Assembly: GCF_003228315.1 (NCBI RefSeq)
Contig: NZ_CP029693.1
Coordinates: 1,922,001 to 1,986,000 of the forward strand
DNA length: 64,000 nucleotides
DNA from: Pseudomonas putida
Lineage (GTDB): Bacteria > Pseudomonadota > Gammaproteobacteria > Pseudomonadales > Pseudomonadaceae
Direction: 5' to 3'
The notes below the pieces were generated by a model. The model worked only from the letters and a program-made list of their open reading frames with translations. It was not told the DNA's origin and did no database searches. The position numbers and the translations under genes were made by a program. The first letter of the stretch is position 1. Each line of letters opens with the position of its first letter. Below are positions 9,463-17,878 of this stretch, piece by piece.

Positions 9463-11160
9463 TCACTGGCCCCACGAATCACGCAGGGTCACGGTACGGT
9501 TGAATACCGGCTGACCTGGTTTCGAATCCTTGATATCGGCGACGAAGTAGCCTTCGCGCTCGAACTGGAAACGGTCTTCCGGCTGTGCGTTGCCCAGCGA
9601 AGGCTCGGCACGACAACCGGTGAGTACCTGCAGCGAATCAGGGTTGATGTTGTCCAGGAAGCTCGCGCCGTCCTCGGACTTCTCCGGGTTGGCGGAGCGG
9701 AACAGACGGTCGTACAGACGGACTTCGCACTCGACGCTGCCAGCAGCCGGTACCCAGTGCACCACGCCCTTGACCTTGCGGCCCTCGGGGTTCTTGCCCA
9801 GGGTGTCCGGATCGTACGAGCAACGCAGCTCGACGATGTTGCCGTCGGCGTCCTTGATCGCTTCGTCGGCGCGGATCACGTAGCTGCCACGCAGGCGCAC
9901 TTCACCGGCCGGCTCCAGGCGCTTGTAGCCCTTCGGCGGCTCTTCCATGAAGTCGTCGCGGTCGATGTAGATCTCGCGGGCGAACGGCAGGACGCGCACG
10001 CCCATGTCTTCCTTCGGGTGGCACGGCAGTTCGAGGTTTTCGACCTGGCCATCCGGATAGTTGGTGATCACGACTTTCAGCGGACGCAGCACGCACATGG
10101 CGCGCGGGGCGCTCTGGTCGAGGTCGTCACGGATGCTGAACTCGAGCATGCCGAAGTCCACCACGCCGTCGGAACGGTTGGTGCCGATCATTTCGCAGAA
10201 GTTGCGGATCGATTTCGGCGTGTAGCCACGGCGACGGAAGCCCGACAAGGTGGACATGCGTGGATCGTCCCAACCGTTGACGTGCTTTTCGTCAACCAGT
10301 TGCTTGAGCTTGCGCTTGCTGGTGATGGTGTAGTTCAGGTTCAGGCGGCTGAACTCGTACTGACGCGGATGCGCCGGCACCGACAGGTTGTCGAGGAACC
10401 AGTCGTACAGCGGACGGTGGCCTTCGAACTCCAGGGTGCAGATCGAGTGGGTGATGCCTTCGATGGCGTCCGACTGACCGTGGGTGAAGTCATAGTTCGG
10501 GTAGATGCACCACTTGTCACCGGTCTGGTGGTGGTGGGCGTGACGGATGCGATACAGGATCGGGTCGCGCATGTTCATGTTCGGCGAAGCCATGTCGATC
10601 TTGGCCCGCAGCACCCGTGCACCGTCCGGGAACTCGCCGGCGCGCATGCGGGCGAACCAGTCCAGGTTCTCTTCGACGCTACGGTCGCGGAACGGGCTGT
10701 TCTTGCCAGGCTCAGTCAGGCTGCCACGGTATTCCTTGGCCTGCTCTGGGGTCAGGTCGTCGACATAGGCTTTGCCGGCCTTGATCAGCTCGACGGCCCA
10801 GTCGTGCAACTGGTCGAAGTATTGCGAGGCATAGCGCACTTCGCCGGCCCACTGGAAGCCCAGCCACTTGACGTCGCTTTCGATCGCGTCGATGTATTCC
10901 TGGTCTTCCTTGGCCGGGTTGGTGTCGTCGAAGCGCAGGTGCGTGACGCCGCCGAATTCCTGGGCCAGACCGAAGTTCACACAGATCGACTTGGCGTGGC
11001 CGATGTGCAGGTAACCGTTGGGCTCAGGCGGGAAACGGGTGACGATCTGCGTGTGCTTACCCGAATCCAGGTCTGCCTGGATGATCGGCCGCAGGAAGTT
11101 GACCGGCACGGCAGGGCCGGTCTTGGCATTCGAGGTAGGGTCGACAGTGGGCTTGCTCAT
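9463..11160 (-). CDS. glnS: Glutamine--tRNA ligase
   Basis: Charges tRNA-Gln directly. A 565-residue class I synthetase with HIGH motif [17 protein letters not shown] and KMSKS-type loop ITSKRKL, followed by the C-terminal anticodon-binding beta barrels. The ATG at 11160 ([13 protein letters not shown]) has AAGGA at the right distance; the longer reading frame to 11235 has no such support. It is the first gene of the glnS-cysS pair and diverges from ppiB. Confidence 0.97.
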   Translation of the reverse strand: MSKPTVDPTSNAKTGPAVPVNFLRPIIQADLDSGKHTQIVTRFPPEPNGYLHIGHAKSICVNFGLAQEFGGVTHLRFDDTNPAKEDQEYIDAIESDVKWLGFQWAGEVRYASQYFDQLHDWAVELIKAGKAYVDDLTPEQAKEYRGSLTEPGKNSPFRDRSVEENLDWFARMRAGEFPDGARVLRAKIDMASPNMNMRDPILYRIRHAHHHQTGDKWCIYPNYDFTHGQSDAIEGITHSICTLEFEGHRPLYDWFLDNLSVPAHPRQYEFSRLNLNYTITSKRKLKQLVDEKHVNGWDDPRMSTLSGFRRRGYTPKSIRNFCEMIGTNRSDGVVDFGMLEFSIRDDLDQSAPRAMCVLRPLKVVITNYPDGQVENLELPCHPKEDMGVRVLPFAREIYIDRDDFMEEPPKGYKRLEPAGEVRLRGSYVIRADEAIKDADGNIVELRCSYDPDTLGKNPEGRKVKGVVHWVPAAGSVECEVRLYDRLFRSANPEKSEDGASFLDNINPDSLQVLTGCRAEPSLGNAQPEDRFQFEREGYFVADIKDSKPGQPVFNRTVTLRDSWGQ

Positions 11161-11408
11161 AGAATCCTTGGCGAAGTGCGTGGCCTGGGTGGAGGCCGGA
11201 CAAAACAAAGCCGCTATCATAGCCGATGCCGTCAAGCCCCTGACAGAGCGCGCCTGGCAATCGGTCGCATTTAATCGGCGGCAAAAGAAAAAACAGCCTC
11301 GAAATTCGCGCCTGTCACGCTAAACTGCGCACCTTGGCCGATCAGGCTGAACCGGTAGCGGAGCAAAATGTTCCAATGCCCACGAATTCCCTATAAAGAG
11401 TACCGATC

Positions 11409-11912
11409 ATGACTCAAGTCAAACTGACTACCAACTTTGGCGACATCGTTCTGGAACTGAACGATGAAAAGGCTCCGATCACCGTGGCCAACTTCGTTGA
11501 ATACGTCAAAGCCGGTCACTACGAAAACACCGTTTTCCACCGCGTCATCGGTAACTTCATGATCCAGGGCGGCGGTTTCGAGCCAGGCATGAAAGAGAAG
11601 AAAGACAAGCGTCCAAGCATCCAGAACGAAGCCGACAACGGTCTTTCGAACGACAAGTACACCATCGCCATGGCCCGAACCATGGAGCCGCATTCGGCTT
11701 CGGCTCAGTTCTTCATCAACGTGACCGACAACAGCTTCCTGAACCACAGCGGCAAGAACGTTCAAGGCTGGGGCTACGCAGTATTCGGTAAAGTGACCGC
11801 AGGCCAGGACGTTGTCGACAAGATCAAAGGTGTTGCCACCACTTCCAAGGCCGGCCACCAGGACGTACCAGCAGACGACGTGATCATCGAGAAAGCCGAG
11901 ATCATTGAGTGA
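11409..11912 (+). CDS. ppiB: Peptidyl-prolyl cis-trans isomerase B (cyclophilin)
   Basis: A 167-residue cytoplasmic cyclophilin without a signal peptide. It carries the active-site stretches [13 protein letters not shown] and SAQFFINV and the family ending that includes FGKV. The ATG at 11409 follows AAAGAG. Its stop overlaps the GTG start of lpxH, so the two are cotranscribed, an order usual in pseudomonads. Confidence 0.96.
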   Translation: MTQVKLTTNFGDIVLELNDEKAPITVANFVEYVKAGHYENTVFHRVIGNFMIQGGGFEPGMKEKKDKRPSIQNEADNGLSNDKYTIAMARTMEPHSASAQFFINVTDNSFLNHSGKNVQGWGYAVFGKVTAGQDVVDKIKGVATTSKAGHQDVPADDVIIEKAEIIE

Positions 11913-12661
11913 TATTGCTGATTTCAGACTTGCATCTGGAAGAGGAGCGCCCGGACATCACCCGGGCGTTTCTGGATTTGCTCGCCGGACGCGCCCGCTC
12001 GGCGAGTGCGTTGTACATTCTGGGCGACTTTTTCGAAGCGTGGATTGGCGATGACGCCATGACCCCCTTCCAGCGTTCCATCTGCCAGGCCCTGCGCGAA
12101 TTGAGCGACAGTGGCACGGCCATCTTTCTGATGCACGGCAATCGCGACTTCATGCTCGGCCAGGCTTTCTGCAAACAGGCCGGCTGCACGCTGCTGAAAG
12201 ATCCGAGTGTCGTGCCGTTCAACGGCGAGCCGGTGCTGTTGATGCACGGCGACAGCCTGTGCACCCGCGACGAAGCCTACATAAAGCTGCGTCGCTACCT
12301 GCGCAACCCCATCACCCTGTTCATCCTGCGTCATTTGCCACTGAGCACGCGGCATAAGCTGGCGCGCAAGCTGCGCAGTGAAAGCCGGGCGCAAACGCGG
12401 ATGAAGGCCAATGACATCGTCGATGTCACACCCGAAGAAATTCCGCGGATCATGCAGCAATACGGCGTGAAAACCCTGATCCACGGGCATACCCATCGCC
12501 CCGCCATCCACAAGCTGCAGCTGGGTGATCAGGCGGCGCGGCGGATTGTGCTGGGGGATTGGGATCGTCAGGGTTGGGCGTTGCAGGTGGATGAGCAAGG
12601 GTTTGCGCTGGCACCGTTCGACTTCACCCCGCCGCCGCAGTTGGCTGCGCCTGCCACCTGA
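11909..12661 (+). CDS. lpxH: UDP-2,3-diacylglucosamine diphosphatase
   Basis: Hydrolyses UDP-2,3-diacylglucosamine to lipid X in lipid A synthesis at the inner face of the membrane. The 250-residue metallophosphoesterase shows all its metal-site motifs: SDLHL near the N-terminus, [21 protein letters not shown] and HGHTHRP. The start is GTG at 11909, overlapping the ppiB stop by 4 bases (GTGA). The upstream ppiB sequence supplies the ribosome entry. Confidence 0.95.
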   Translation: MILLISDLHLEEERPDITRAFLDLLAGRARSASALYILGDFFEAWIGDDAMTPFQRSICQALRELSDSGTAIFLMHGNRDFMLGQAFCKQAGCTLLKDPSVVPFNGEPVLLMHGDSLCTRDEAYIKLRRYLRNPITLFILRHLPLSTRHKLARKLRSESRAQTRMKANDIVDVTPEEIPRIMQQYGVKTLIHGHTHRPAIHKLQLGDQAARRIVLGDWDRQGWALQVDEQGFALAPFDFTPPPQLAAPAT

Positions 12662-12680
12662 CTACCGAACACAAAACCCC

Positions 12681-12780
12681 TGTAGGAGCGAGCATGCTCG
12701 CGATGAACCTGAGAACGACGCGGGGTATCAGGCACCCAGCGTGATCGTTGACGTCCATCGCGAGTGAACTCGCTCCTACA
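12681..12780. repeat. REP pair (inverted)
   Basis: Two facing REP units, the second with a variant core (GCGAGTGAACTCGC), between the convergent lpxH and emrB-like genes. Confidence 0.85.
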
Positions 12781-12794
12781 GGGTTATGCGGTGT

Positions 12795-14327
12795 TTAGTG
12801 GCCGGCGGAAGCGGCTGGCCCCGCCTTCGCGGTAAACGGCGGCTTGGCCAGCCAAACGATCAATATCAACCCCATGAACATCCAGCCCAGCAAGGTGAAG
12901 TAGTCCACCGTGGACATGATGTACGCCTGGCTGATCACCGTCTGCTCTAGCTGTGTATACGCCTTGGCCCCTGCCCCGCCCAGATGCGTCAACGCCTCGC
13001 GAGTGGCCGGGTCGAACTGGGTGATGCTTTCGGTCAGGTACGCATGGTGCTGGTCGGCGCGGCGGATCCAGATCCAGGTAGTCAGGGAGGCCGCGAAACT
13101 GCCGCCCAGGGTCCGCAGGAAGGTGGCCAGGCCTGAGCCGTCGGCGATCTGGTGCGGTGGAAGGTCCGACAACAGGATGGTCAGGGTCGGCATGAAGAAC
13201 AGTGCCACGCCAATGCCCATGAACAGCTGCACCATGGCGATGTGCTGGAAGTCCACTTCATTGGTGAAGCCGGCGCGCATGAAGCAGCTCAGGCCGATGG
13301 CCAGGAACGCCAATCCCGCCAGCAAACGCATATCGAACTTCGGCGCGTATTTACCGACAAACGGGGCCATCAGTACCGGCAGGATCCCCAGCGGTGCCAC
13401 GGCAAAACCGGCCCAGGTCGCGGTGTAGCCCAAGCGTGTCTGCAACCACTGCGGCAGGATCAGGTTGATCCCGAAGAAGCCGGCGTACCCGAGGATCAGC
13501 ACGATGGTGCCGTAGCGGAAGTTCCGGTGGGCAAACAGCCGCAGGTTCACCACGGGATGCTCGTCGGTCATTTCCCAGATCACGAAGAACGCCAGGGCCA
13601 CCACGGAAATCACCGACCCGATGATGATGAAATTCGATTCGAACCAGTCCGCGTCGTTGCCTTTGTCGAGAACGATCTGCAACGCACCGACACCGATGAT
13701 CAACGCAATCAGGCCGACGTAATCCATGGGTTGGCGGCTGGTGACCACCGGACGCTTCTTCATCTGCTGCGTCACCACCCACGCGGCGAACAGGCCGACG
13801 GGCACGTTGATGAAGAATATCCACGGCCAGCTGTAGCTGTCGGTGATCCAGCCGCCGAGAATCGGACCGGCAATCGGCGCCACCACCGTGACCATTGCCA
13901 GCAATGCCAGTGCCAGCCCCCGTTTCGCCGGGGGATAGACCGCAATCAACAGGGTCTGGGTCATCGGATACAACGGCCCCGCCACCACCCCTTGCAGAAC
14001 CCGAAAGCCCACCAGTTCCGGCATCGAGGTGGAAATCCCGCACAGAAACGATGCGAGCACGAACAACAGCGTGGCCCAGACAAACAGCTTCACCTCGCCG
14101 AAGCGCCGGCTCAACCAGCCGGTCAATGGCAGGGCGATGGCGTTGCTCACCGCAAACGAGGTGATGACCCAGGTACCCTGCTCCGCACTCACCCCCAGGT
14201 TGCCGGAAATCGTCGGCAACGCCACGTTGGCGATGGTGGTGTCGAGCACCTGCATGAAGGTCGCCAGCGACAGGCCGATGGTGCTGAGCACCAGGCTGGG
14301 CGGGCTGAAAGAGGCGTTATTGCTCAT
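12795..14327 (-). CDS. emrB: Multidrug efflux MFS permease, DHA2 / EmrB family
   Basis: Inner-membrane proton-driven exporter of 510 residues with about 14 hydrophobic spans. The DHA2 hallmark LDTTIANVALPTISGNLGVS follows the first helix. It is the last gene of a minus-strand operon MarR regulator - outer-membrane factor - EmrA adaptor - EmrB pump, a complete tripartite pump. Substrates cannot be read from sequence; the family exports hydrophobic drugs, uncouplers or fatty acids. A REP pair separates it from emrA. Confidence 0.92.
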   Translation of the reverse strand: MSNNASFSPPSLVLSTIGLSLATFMQVLDTTIANVALPTISGNLGVSAEQGTWVITSFAVSNAIALPLTGWLSRRFGEVKLFVWATLLFVLASFLCGISTSMPELVGFRVLQGVVAGPLYPMTQTLLIAVYPPAKRGLALALLAMVTVVAPIAGPILGGWITDSYSWPWIFFINVPVGLFAAWVVTQQMKKRPVVTSRQPMDYVGLIALIIGVGALQIVLDKGNDADWFESNFIIIGSVISVVALAFFVIWEMTDEHPVVNLRLFAHRNFRYGTIVLILGYAGFFGINLILPQWLQTRLGYTATWAGFAVAPLGILPVLMAPFVGKYAPKFDMRLLAGLAFLAIGLSCFMRAGFTNEVDFQHIAMVQLFMGIGVALFFMPTLTILLSDLPPHQIADGSGLATFLRTLGGSFAASLTTWIWIRRADQHHAYLTESITQFDPATREALTHLGGAGAKAYTQLEQTVISQAYIMSTVDYFTLLGWMFMGLILIVWLAKPPFTAKAGPAASAGH

Positions 14328-14364
14328 CGCAAATCCTTTGAAACTCGGCTGGCGCCGCTAACCC

Positions 14365-14454
14365 TGTAGGAGCGAGCCTGCTCGCGATTGCGGTGGTTCT
14401 GTCGACATTGATGTTGAATGTCAGTCCGCTATCGCGAGCAGGCTCGCTCCCACA
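14365..14454. repeat. REP pair (inverted)
   Basis: Two facing REP units inside the efflux operon, between the emrA and emrB genes. Confidence 0.9.
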
Positions 14455-14481
14455 GGGTCCGATTGATGGCAGATTGGCGAA

Positions 14482-15684
14482 TCAGCGGTTCGCAGTCTTG
14501 CTGACCGAGGCGCTGTTGTCGTGAATCAATTGCGTGATCATCGCGTCGGCCTCGGCCAACTGACGGTCATAGATGCTGGTACTGAACGAAGCCTTTTGTG
14601 GCGGTTGTTGCGCCAGCACCGGACCGCTCTGGTCACGCAGGTTCACATCGACCATGGTCGACAGGCCGACCCGCAACGGGTGCTTGGCCAGCTCCTGGGC
14701 ATTCACGTGAATCCGCACCGGCACCCGCTGCACGATCTTGATCCAGTTACCGGTGGCGTTCTGCGCCGGCAGCAAGGCAAACGCGCTGCCGGTACCGGCG
14801 CCAAGGCTGTCGATGGTGCCGCTGTATTTCACGCTGCTGCCATAGAGGTCGGTTTCGATCTCCACCGGTTGGCCGATGCGCATGTCACGCAGCTGGGTTT
14901 CCTTGAAGTTGGCATCGATCCACAGCTGATCCAGCGGGATCACCGCCATCAGCGCCTCACCCGGCTGCACACGCTGGCCCAGTTGCACGGAACGTTTGGC
15001 CACGTAACCTGTGACCGGTGCGATCAAGGTGCTGCGGGCCTTGTTCAGGTAGGCCTGGCGCAACTGCGCGGCGGCGGCCATCACGTCCGGGTGCGAAGAC
15101 ACCACAGTGTCGTCGACCAGCGCGCTGGTGGTTTTGAGCTTCTGCTTGACGTCTGCCAGGGCGTTTTGCGCCGAGGTCAGGTCATCACGGGCGTGGGACA
15201 GTTCTTCCTGGGAAATCGCCCCGCCAGCGGCAAGGTTTTTCCGGCGGTTGAAGTTGTCCTGGGCCTTCTGTACTTCGGCCTGTTGCGCATTGACCTGGGC
15301 CTTCATGCCATCGACGTTGCTGTACAGGCCACGTACCTGACGCACGGTACGCGCCAATTGGGCCTGGGCATTTTGCAGGCCGATTTCGGCATCGTTGGGA
15401 TCGAAGTTCACCAGCACCTGGCCTTCCTGCACCAGATCGCCATCGTCGGCGCCAATGCTCACTACGGTCCCGGTGACCAGCGGGGTGATTTCCACCACGT
15501 TGCCGTTGACGTAGGCGTCGTCAGTGCTTTCGCTGAAGCGTCCGTAGAACTCGTGATAAGCCCAGACACCGACGCCGCACAGCACAACCACGACGGCGAG
15601 GATCAGCAACATGAATTTGCGCTTGCCCGCGTTAGGGTTGCCGGGCGCGTTTTCAGAAGATTGAGTTGTATCGGCAGTGGCCAT
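14482..15684 (-). CDS. emrA: Efflux periplasmic adaptor, EmrA / HlyD family
   Basis: Membrane-fusion protein of 400 residues that bridges the EmrB pump and the outer-membrane channel. It has a short cytoplasmic tail, one transmembrane anchor near residues 24-46, a biotinyl-lipoyl-like half (DGDLVQEGQVLVNFDPND), a long alpha-helical hairpin (about residues 100-200) and the second lipoyl half (APVTGYVAKRSVQLGQRVQPG). The ATG at 15684 lies 15 bases after the outer-membrane gene. Confidence 0.93.
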   Translation of the reverse strand: MATADTTQSSENAPGNPNAGKRKFMLLILAVVVVLCGVGVWAYHEFYGRFSESTDDAYVNGNVVEITPLVTGTVVSIGADDGDLVQEGQVLVNFDPNDAEIGLQNAQAQLARTVRQVRGLYSNVDGMKAQVNAQQAEVQKAQDNFNRRKNLAAGGAISQEELSHARDDLTSAQNALADVKQKLKTTSALVDDTVVSSHPDVMAAAAQLRQAYLNKARSTLIAPVTGYVAKRSVQLGQRVQPGEALMAVIPLDQLWIDANFKETQLRDMRIGQPVEIETDLYGSSVKYSGTIDSLGAGTGSAFALLPAQNATGNWIKIVQRVPVRIHVNAQELAKHPLRVGLSTMVDVNLRDQSGPVLAQQPPQKASFSTSIYDRQLAEADAMITQLIHDNSASVSKTANR

Positions 15685-15699
15685 GACAAATACCTTGAA

Positions 15700-17169
15700 T
15701 TAGTGGGTCAGCGTGGCTGGGCTAGCGTTAGCCGAGGCAACCGCCTCAGGCTGAAACCCGCCACCCAGCGCCTGCATCAGTTGGATCGACAGGTCGATCT
15801 GCTCGGCATTCAGGTTGGCCAGCTGACGCTGGGCCTGGAGCAATTGCTGCTCGATGCTGAGCACGTCCAGGTAGTTACCGATGCCGGAACCGTACCGCTG
15901 GACCACGGTGTTGTAGGAATCCTGGGCGATGTCGGTGGCGTGCTGCTGGGCAGCGATCTGCCGGCCGATATCGCGCAACTGGTTGATGCTGTCACTGACA
16001 TCCCCCAGCGCCTTCACCAGGCTTTTGTTGTACTGCGCCACCGCCAGGTCATAGTCGGCGTCGCGCGAATCGAGGTCGGCGCGCAGACGCCCGCCATCGA
16101 AAATCGGCACGGAAATCGTCGGCGCGATGTTGAAGAAGCGACTGGCCGAACCGAACATCGCGTCACCCAACAAGGATTCGGCACCAGCAGCGGCACTGAG
16201 GTTCAAGTTGGGATAGAAACGGGTCTTGCCGGCGTCGATGTTCTTGCTCGCCGCCTCGACCCGCCAGCGCGCGGCCACCAGGTCCGGGCGACGGCCGAGC
16301 AGCTCGGCGGGCAGTACCGACGGCAACGCCACGGCGCTGGCCTTGAGGATTTGTGGCCGGGCGATTTCATTGCCACGGTCCGGGCCCTTGCCGAGCAGCA
16401 CGGCCAGGGCGATTTTCGCGCTGTTCAGGCGTTTTTCGGCGTCGATCAGATTGGCTTGCGAGGTGGCTTCCAGGCTTTCGGTCTGCTGGAACTGATACTG
16501 ACTGTCGATCCCGGCACTCAGGCGACGCTTGCTCAGGTCGAGCATTTGCCGGGTGCGCTTGAGGTCCTCGGCGGACAGGTCGTAGACGATGTGCGCCTGC
16601 CCCAGGTCGCTGTAGGCACGGGCCACGTCGGCGGACAGGGTCAGTTGCGCGGCCTGGCGATCGACTTCGGCGGCACGGGCTTCGCCCAACGCAGCTTCCC
16701 AGGCGTCACGCTGGCCGCCCCACAGGTCGAAGTTGTAATTGAAGTTCGCCCCGAGGCTGCGCAAGGTCGCGTAACGGCCGCCCTGCCCGCTCGGGTCCTG
16801 GTCCCGGGCCAGCCGCGAACGGCTGATACCGGCGCTGGCATCGAGGGTCGGCATCCGCTCGGCATCGGCAGCAGACGCCGCAGCGGCGGCCTGATGGGCG
16901 CGGGCGTCGGCGATTTGCATGTCCGGGCTGTCGTGCAGGGCTTCACGGATCAGGCCGTCGAGTTGTGGGTCGCCGAGGGTTTTCCACCAGTCGCTTTTCG
17001 GCCAGGCCGCCGGCGACAGGGTGACACCGTTGAGGGATTGCCCGGCCTTGAGGCTTTTCGCATCGAGGCTGACGCCTTCGGGGTTCAGGCCGCTGTAATT
17101 GGCGCAACCGGCCAGGGTCATGGCCAACAGCACCAGGCTCAGGCCAGTGCGCAAGGTCTTACTGTTCAT
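15700..17169 (-). CDS. Outer-membrane efflux lipoprotein, NodT / OprM family
   Basis: TolC-like outer-membrane channel of 489 residues. The N-terminus is a lipoprotein signal (SLVLLAMTLAGC, lipobox LAGC), followed by two outer-membrane-efflux repeats rich in Ala and Leu. The ATG at 17169 follows GGTGG and overlaps the end of the MarR gene; an in-frame GTG at 17178 is a weaker alternative. It is placed between regulator and adaptor, so it completes the EmrAB pump. Confidence 0.92.
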   Translation of the reverse strand: MNSKTLRTGLSLVLLAMTLAGCANYSGLNPEGVSLDAKSLKAGQSLNGVTLSPAAWPKSDWWKTLGDPQLDGLIREALHDSPDMQIADARAHQAAAAASAADAERMPTLDASAGISRSRLARDQDPSGQGGRYATLRSLGANFNYNFDLWGGQRDAWEAALGEARAAEVDRQAAQLTLSADVARAYSDLGQAHIVYDLSAEDLKRTRQMLDLSKRRLSAGIDSQYQFQQTESLEATSQANLIDAEKRLNSAKIALAVLLGKGPDRGNEIARPQILKASAVALPSVLPAELLGRRPDLVAARWRVEAASKNIDAGKTRFYPNLNLSAAAGAESLLGDAMFGSASRFFNIAPTISVPIFDGGRLRADLDSRDADYDLAVAQYNKSLVKALGDVSDSINQLRDIGRQIAAQQHATDIAQDSYNTVVQRYGSGIGNYLDVLSIEQQLLQAQRQLANLNAEQIDLSIQLMQALGGGFQPEAVASANASPATLTH

Positions 17170-17641
17170 CGATACCACCTACCCGCAGCAGGGTGATCGA
17201 GTCACCGGCGGCCACCAGGATTTTCTTGAGGATCTGTTCCAGGGTTTTCAGTTCTTGCGGCGTCACCGCGCCCGCCAGTTCGTTCATCGCGTCGGCGCCG
17301 ATGTGCGGCAGACGGTCGGCCAGTGACTGGCCCTCTTCGGTGAGTACCAGTCGAACCTGGCGACGATCTTCCTCGGAGCGTTGGCGAGCGAGGAAGCCTT
17401 TCTGCTCCAGACGATCGAGCATGCGGGTCATCGAACCGCTGTCCAGGGACAGGTGCCGGCACAGCTCGCCCGGCGAATCGACGCCGTACTGGGCGATGAT
17501 GATCAACACCTTGAACTGCGCGGCGGTGATGCCGTGGGGTTCCATGTGCGTGTCGAGAATCCGGTCCTTGAGCAGCGCGGCGCGTCCGAGCAGGAGGCCG
17601 AGATGGCAATTGTGGAAGTTGTCCGGGGAGAAATGCTTCAT
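17159..17641 (-). CDS. MarR-family repressor of the efflux operon
   Basis: A 160-residue winged-helix regulator. The DNA-binding part reads LCRHLSLDSGSMTRMLDRLEQKGFL with the wing RSEEDRRQVRLVLTEEG, both standard MarR features. It is the first gene of the operon and overlaps the outer-membrane gene by 11 bases. Two perfect palindromes lie directly upstream, one inside its promoter. Autorepression relieved by a pump substrate is the likely logic, as for EmrR or MprA; the ligand is unknown. Confidence 0.93.
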   Translation of the reverse strand: MKHFSPDNFHNCHLGLLLGRAALLKDRILDTHMEPHGITAAQFKVLIIIAQYGVDSPGELCRHLSLDSGSMTRMLDRLEQKGFLARQRSEEDRRQVRLVLTEEGQSLADRLPHIGADAMNELAGAVTPQELKTLEQILKKILVAAGDSITLLRVGGIDEQ

Positions 17642-17656
17642 CTGAACACCAATTAG

Positions 17657-17668
17657 CTGCCTAGGCAG
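17657..17668. promoter_or_regulatory. MarR operator, proximal copy
   Basis: Perfect 12-base palindrome CTGCCTAGGCAG, 16 bases before the regulator start codon, downstream of the -10 box. It is identical to the copy centred 33 bases away. Confidence 0.8.
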
Positions 17669-17683
17669 TGAATGTATGTCGAG

Positions 17684-17711
17684 ATATTACTGCCTAGGCA
17701 GCCGATGTCAA
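17684..17711 (-). promoter_or_regulatory. Sigma-70 promoter of the efflux operon with operator in its spacer
   Basis: Minus-strand -35 TTGACA (17711-17706) and -10 TAATAT (17689-17684) are separated by 16 bases. The spacer contains the second CTGCCTAGGCAG palindrome (17690-17701). A repressor bound here would exclude RNA polymerase directly. Confidence 0.8.
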
Positions 17712-17780
17712 CGTAATAGTTAGGTTGCTTAGTAAATAGTTGACCAATGGTGTCGGAATTTGTGGTGATCACACGAACGC

Positions 17781-17847
17781 CATCGCGAGCAAGCTCGCTC
17801 CCACAGGGATCTCATTGGACCTTGTGGGAGCGAGCTTGCTCGCGATT
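17781..17847. repeat. REP pair (inverted, GTGGGAGCGAGCTTGC variant)
   Basis: Two REP units in back-to-back orientation between the divergently read efflux regulator promoter and the tamB 3' end. Confidence 0.88.
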
Positions 17848-17878
17848 GGGGGCGATGCGGAATTGAGAGAACCGGGAC

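Noticed and set aside
14521..17196. A very long open frame on the plus strand opposite the efflux genes
   Set aside because: It is antisense to emrA and the outer-membrane gene, which have clear homology, and its translation is a low-complexity His/Gln/Gly/Ala-rich product typical of high-GC shadow frames.
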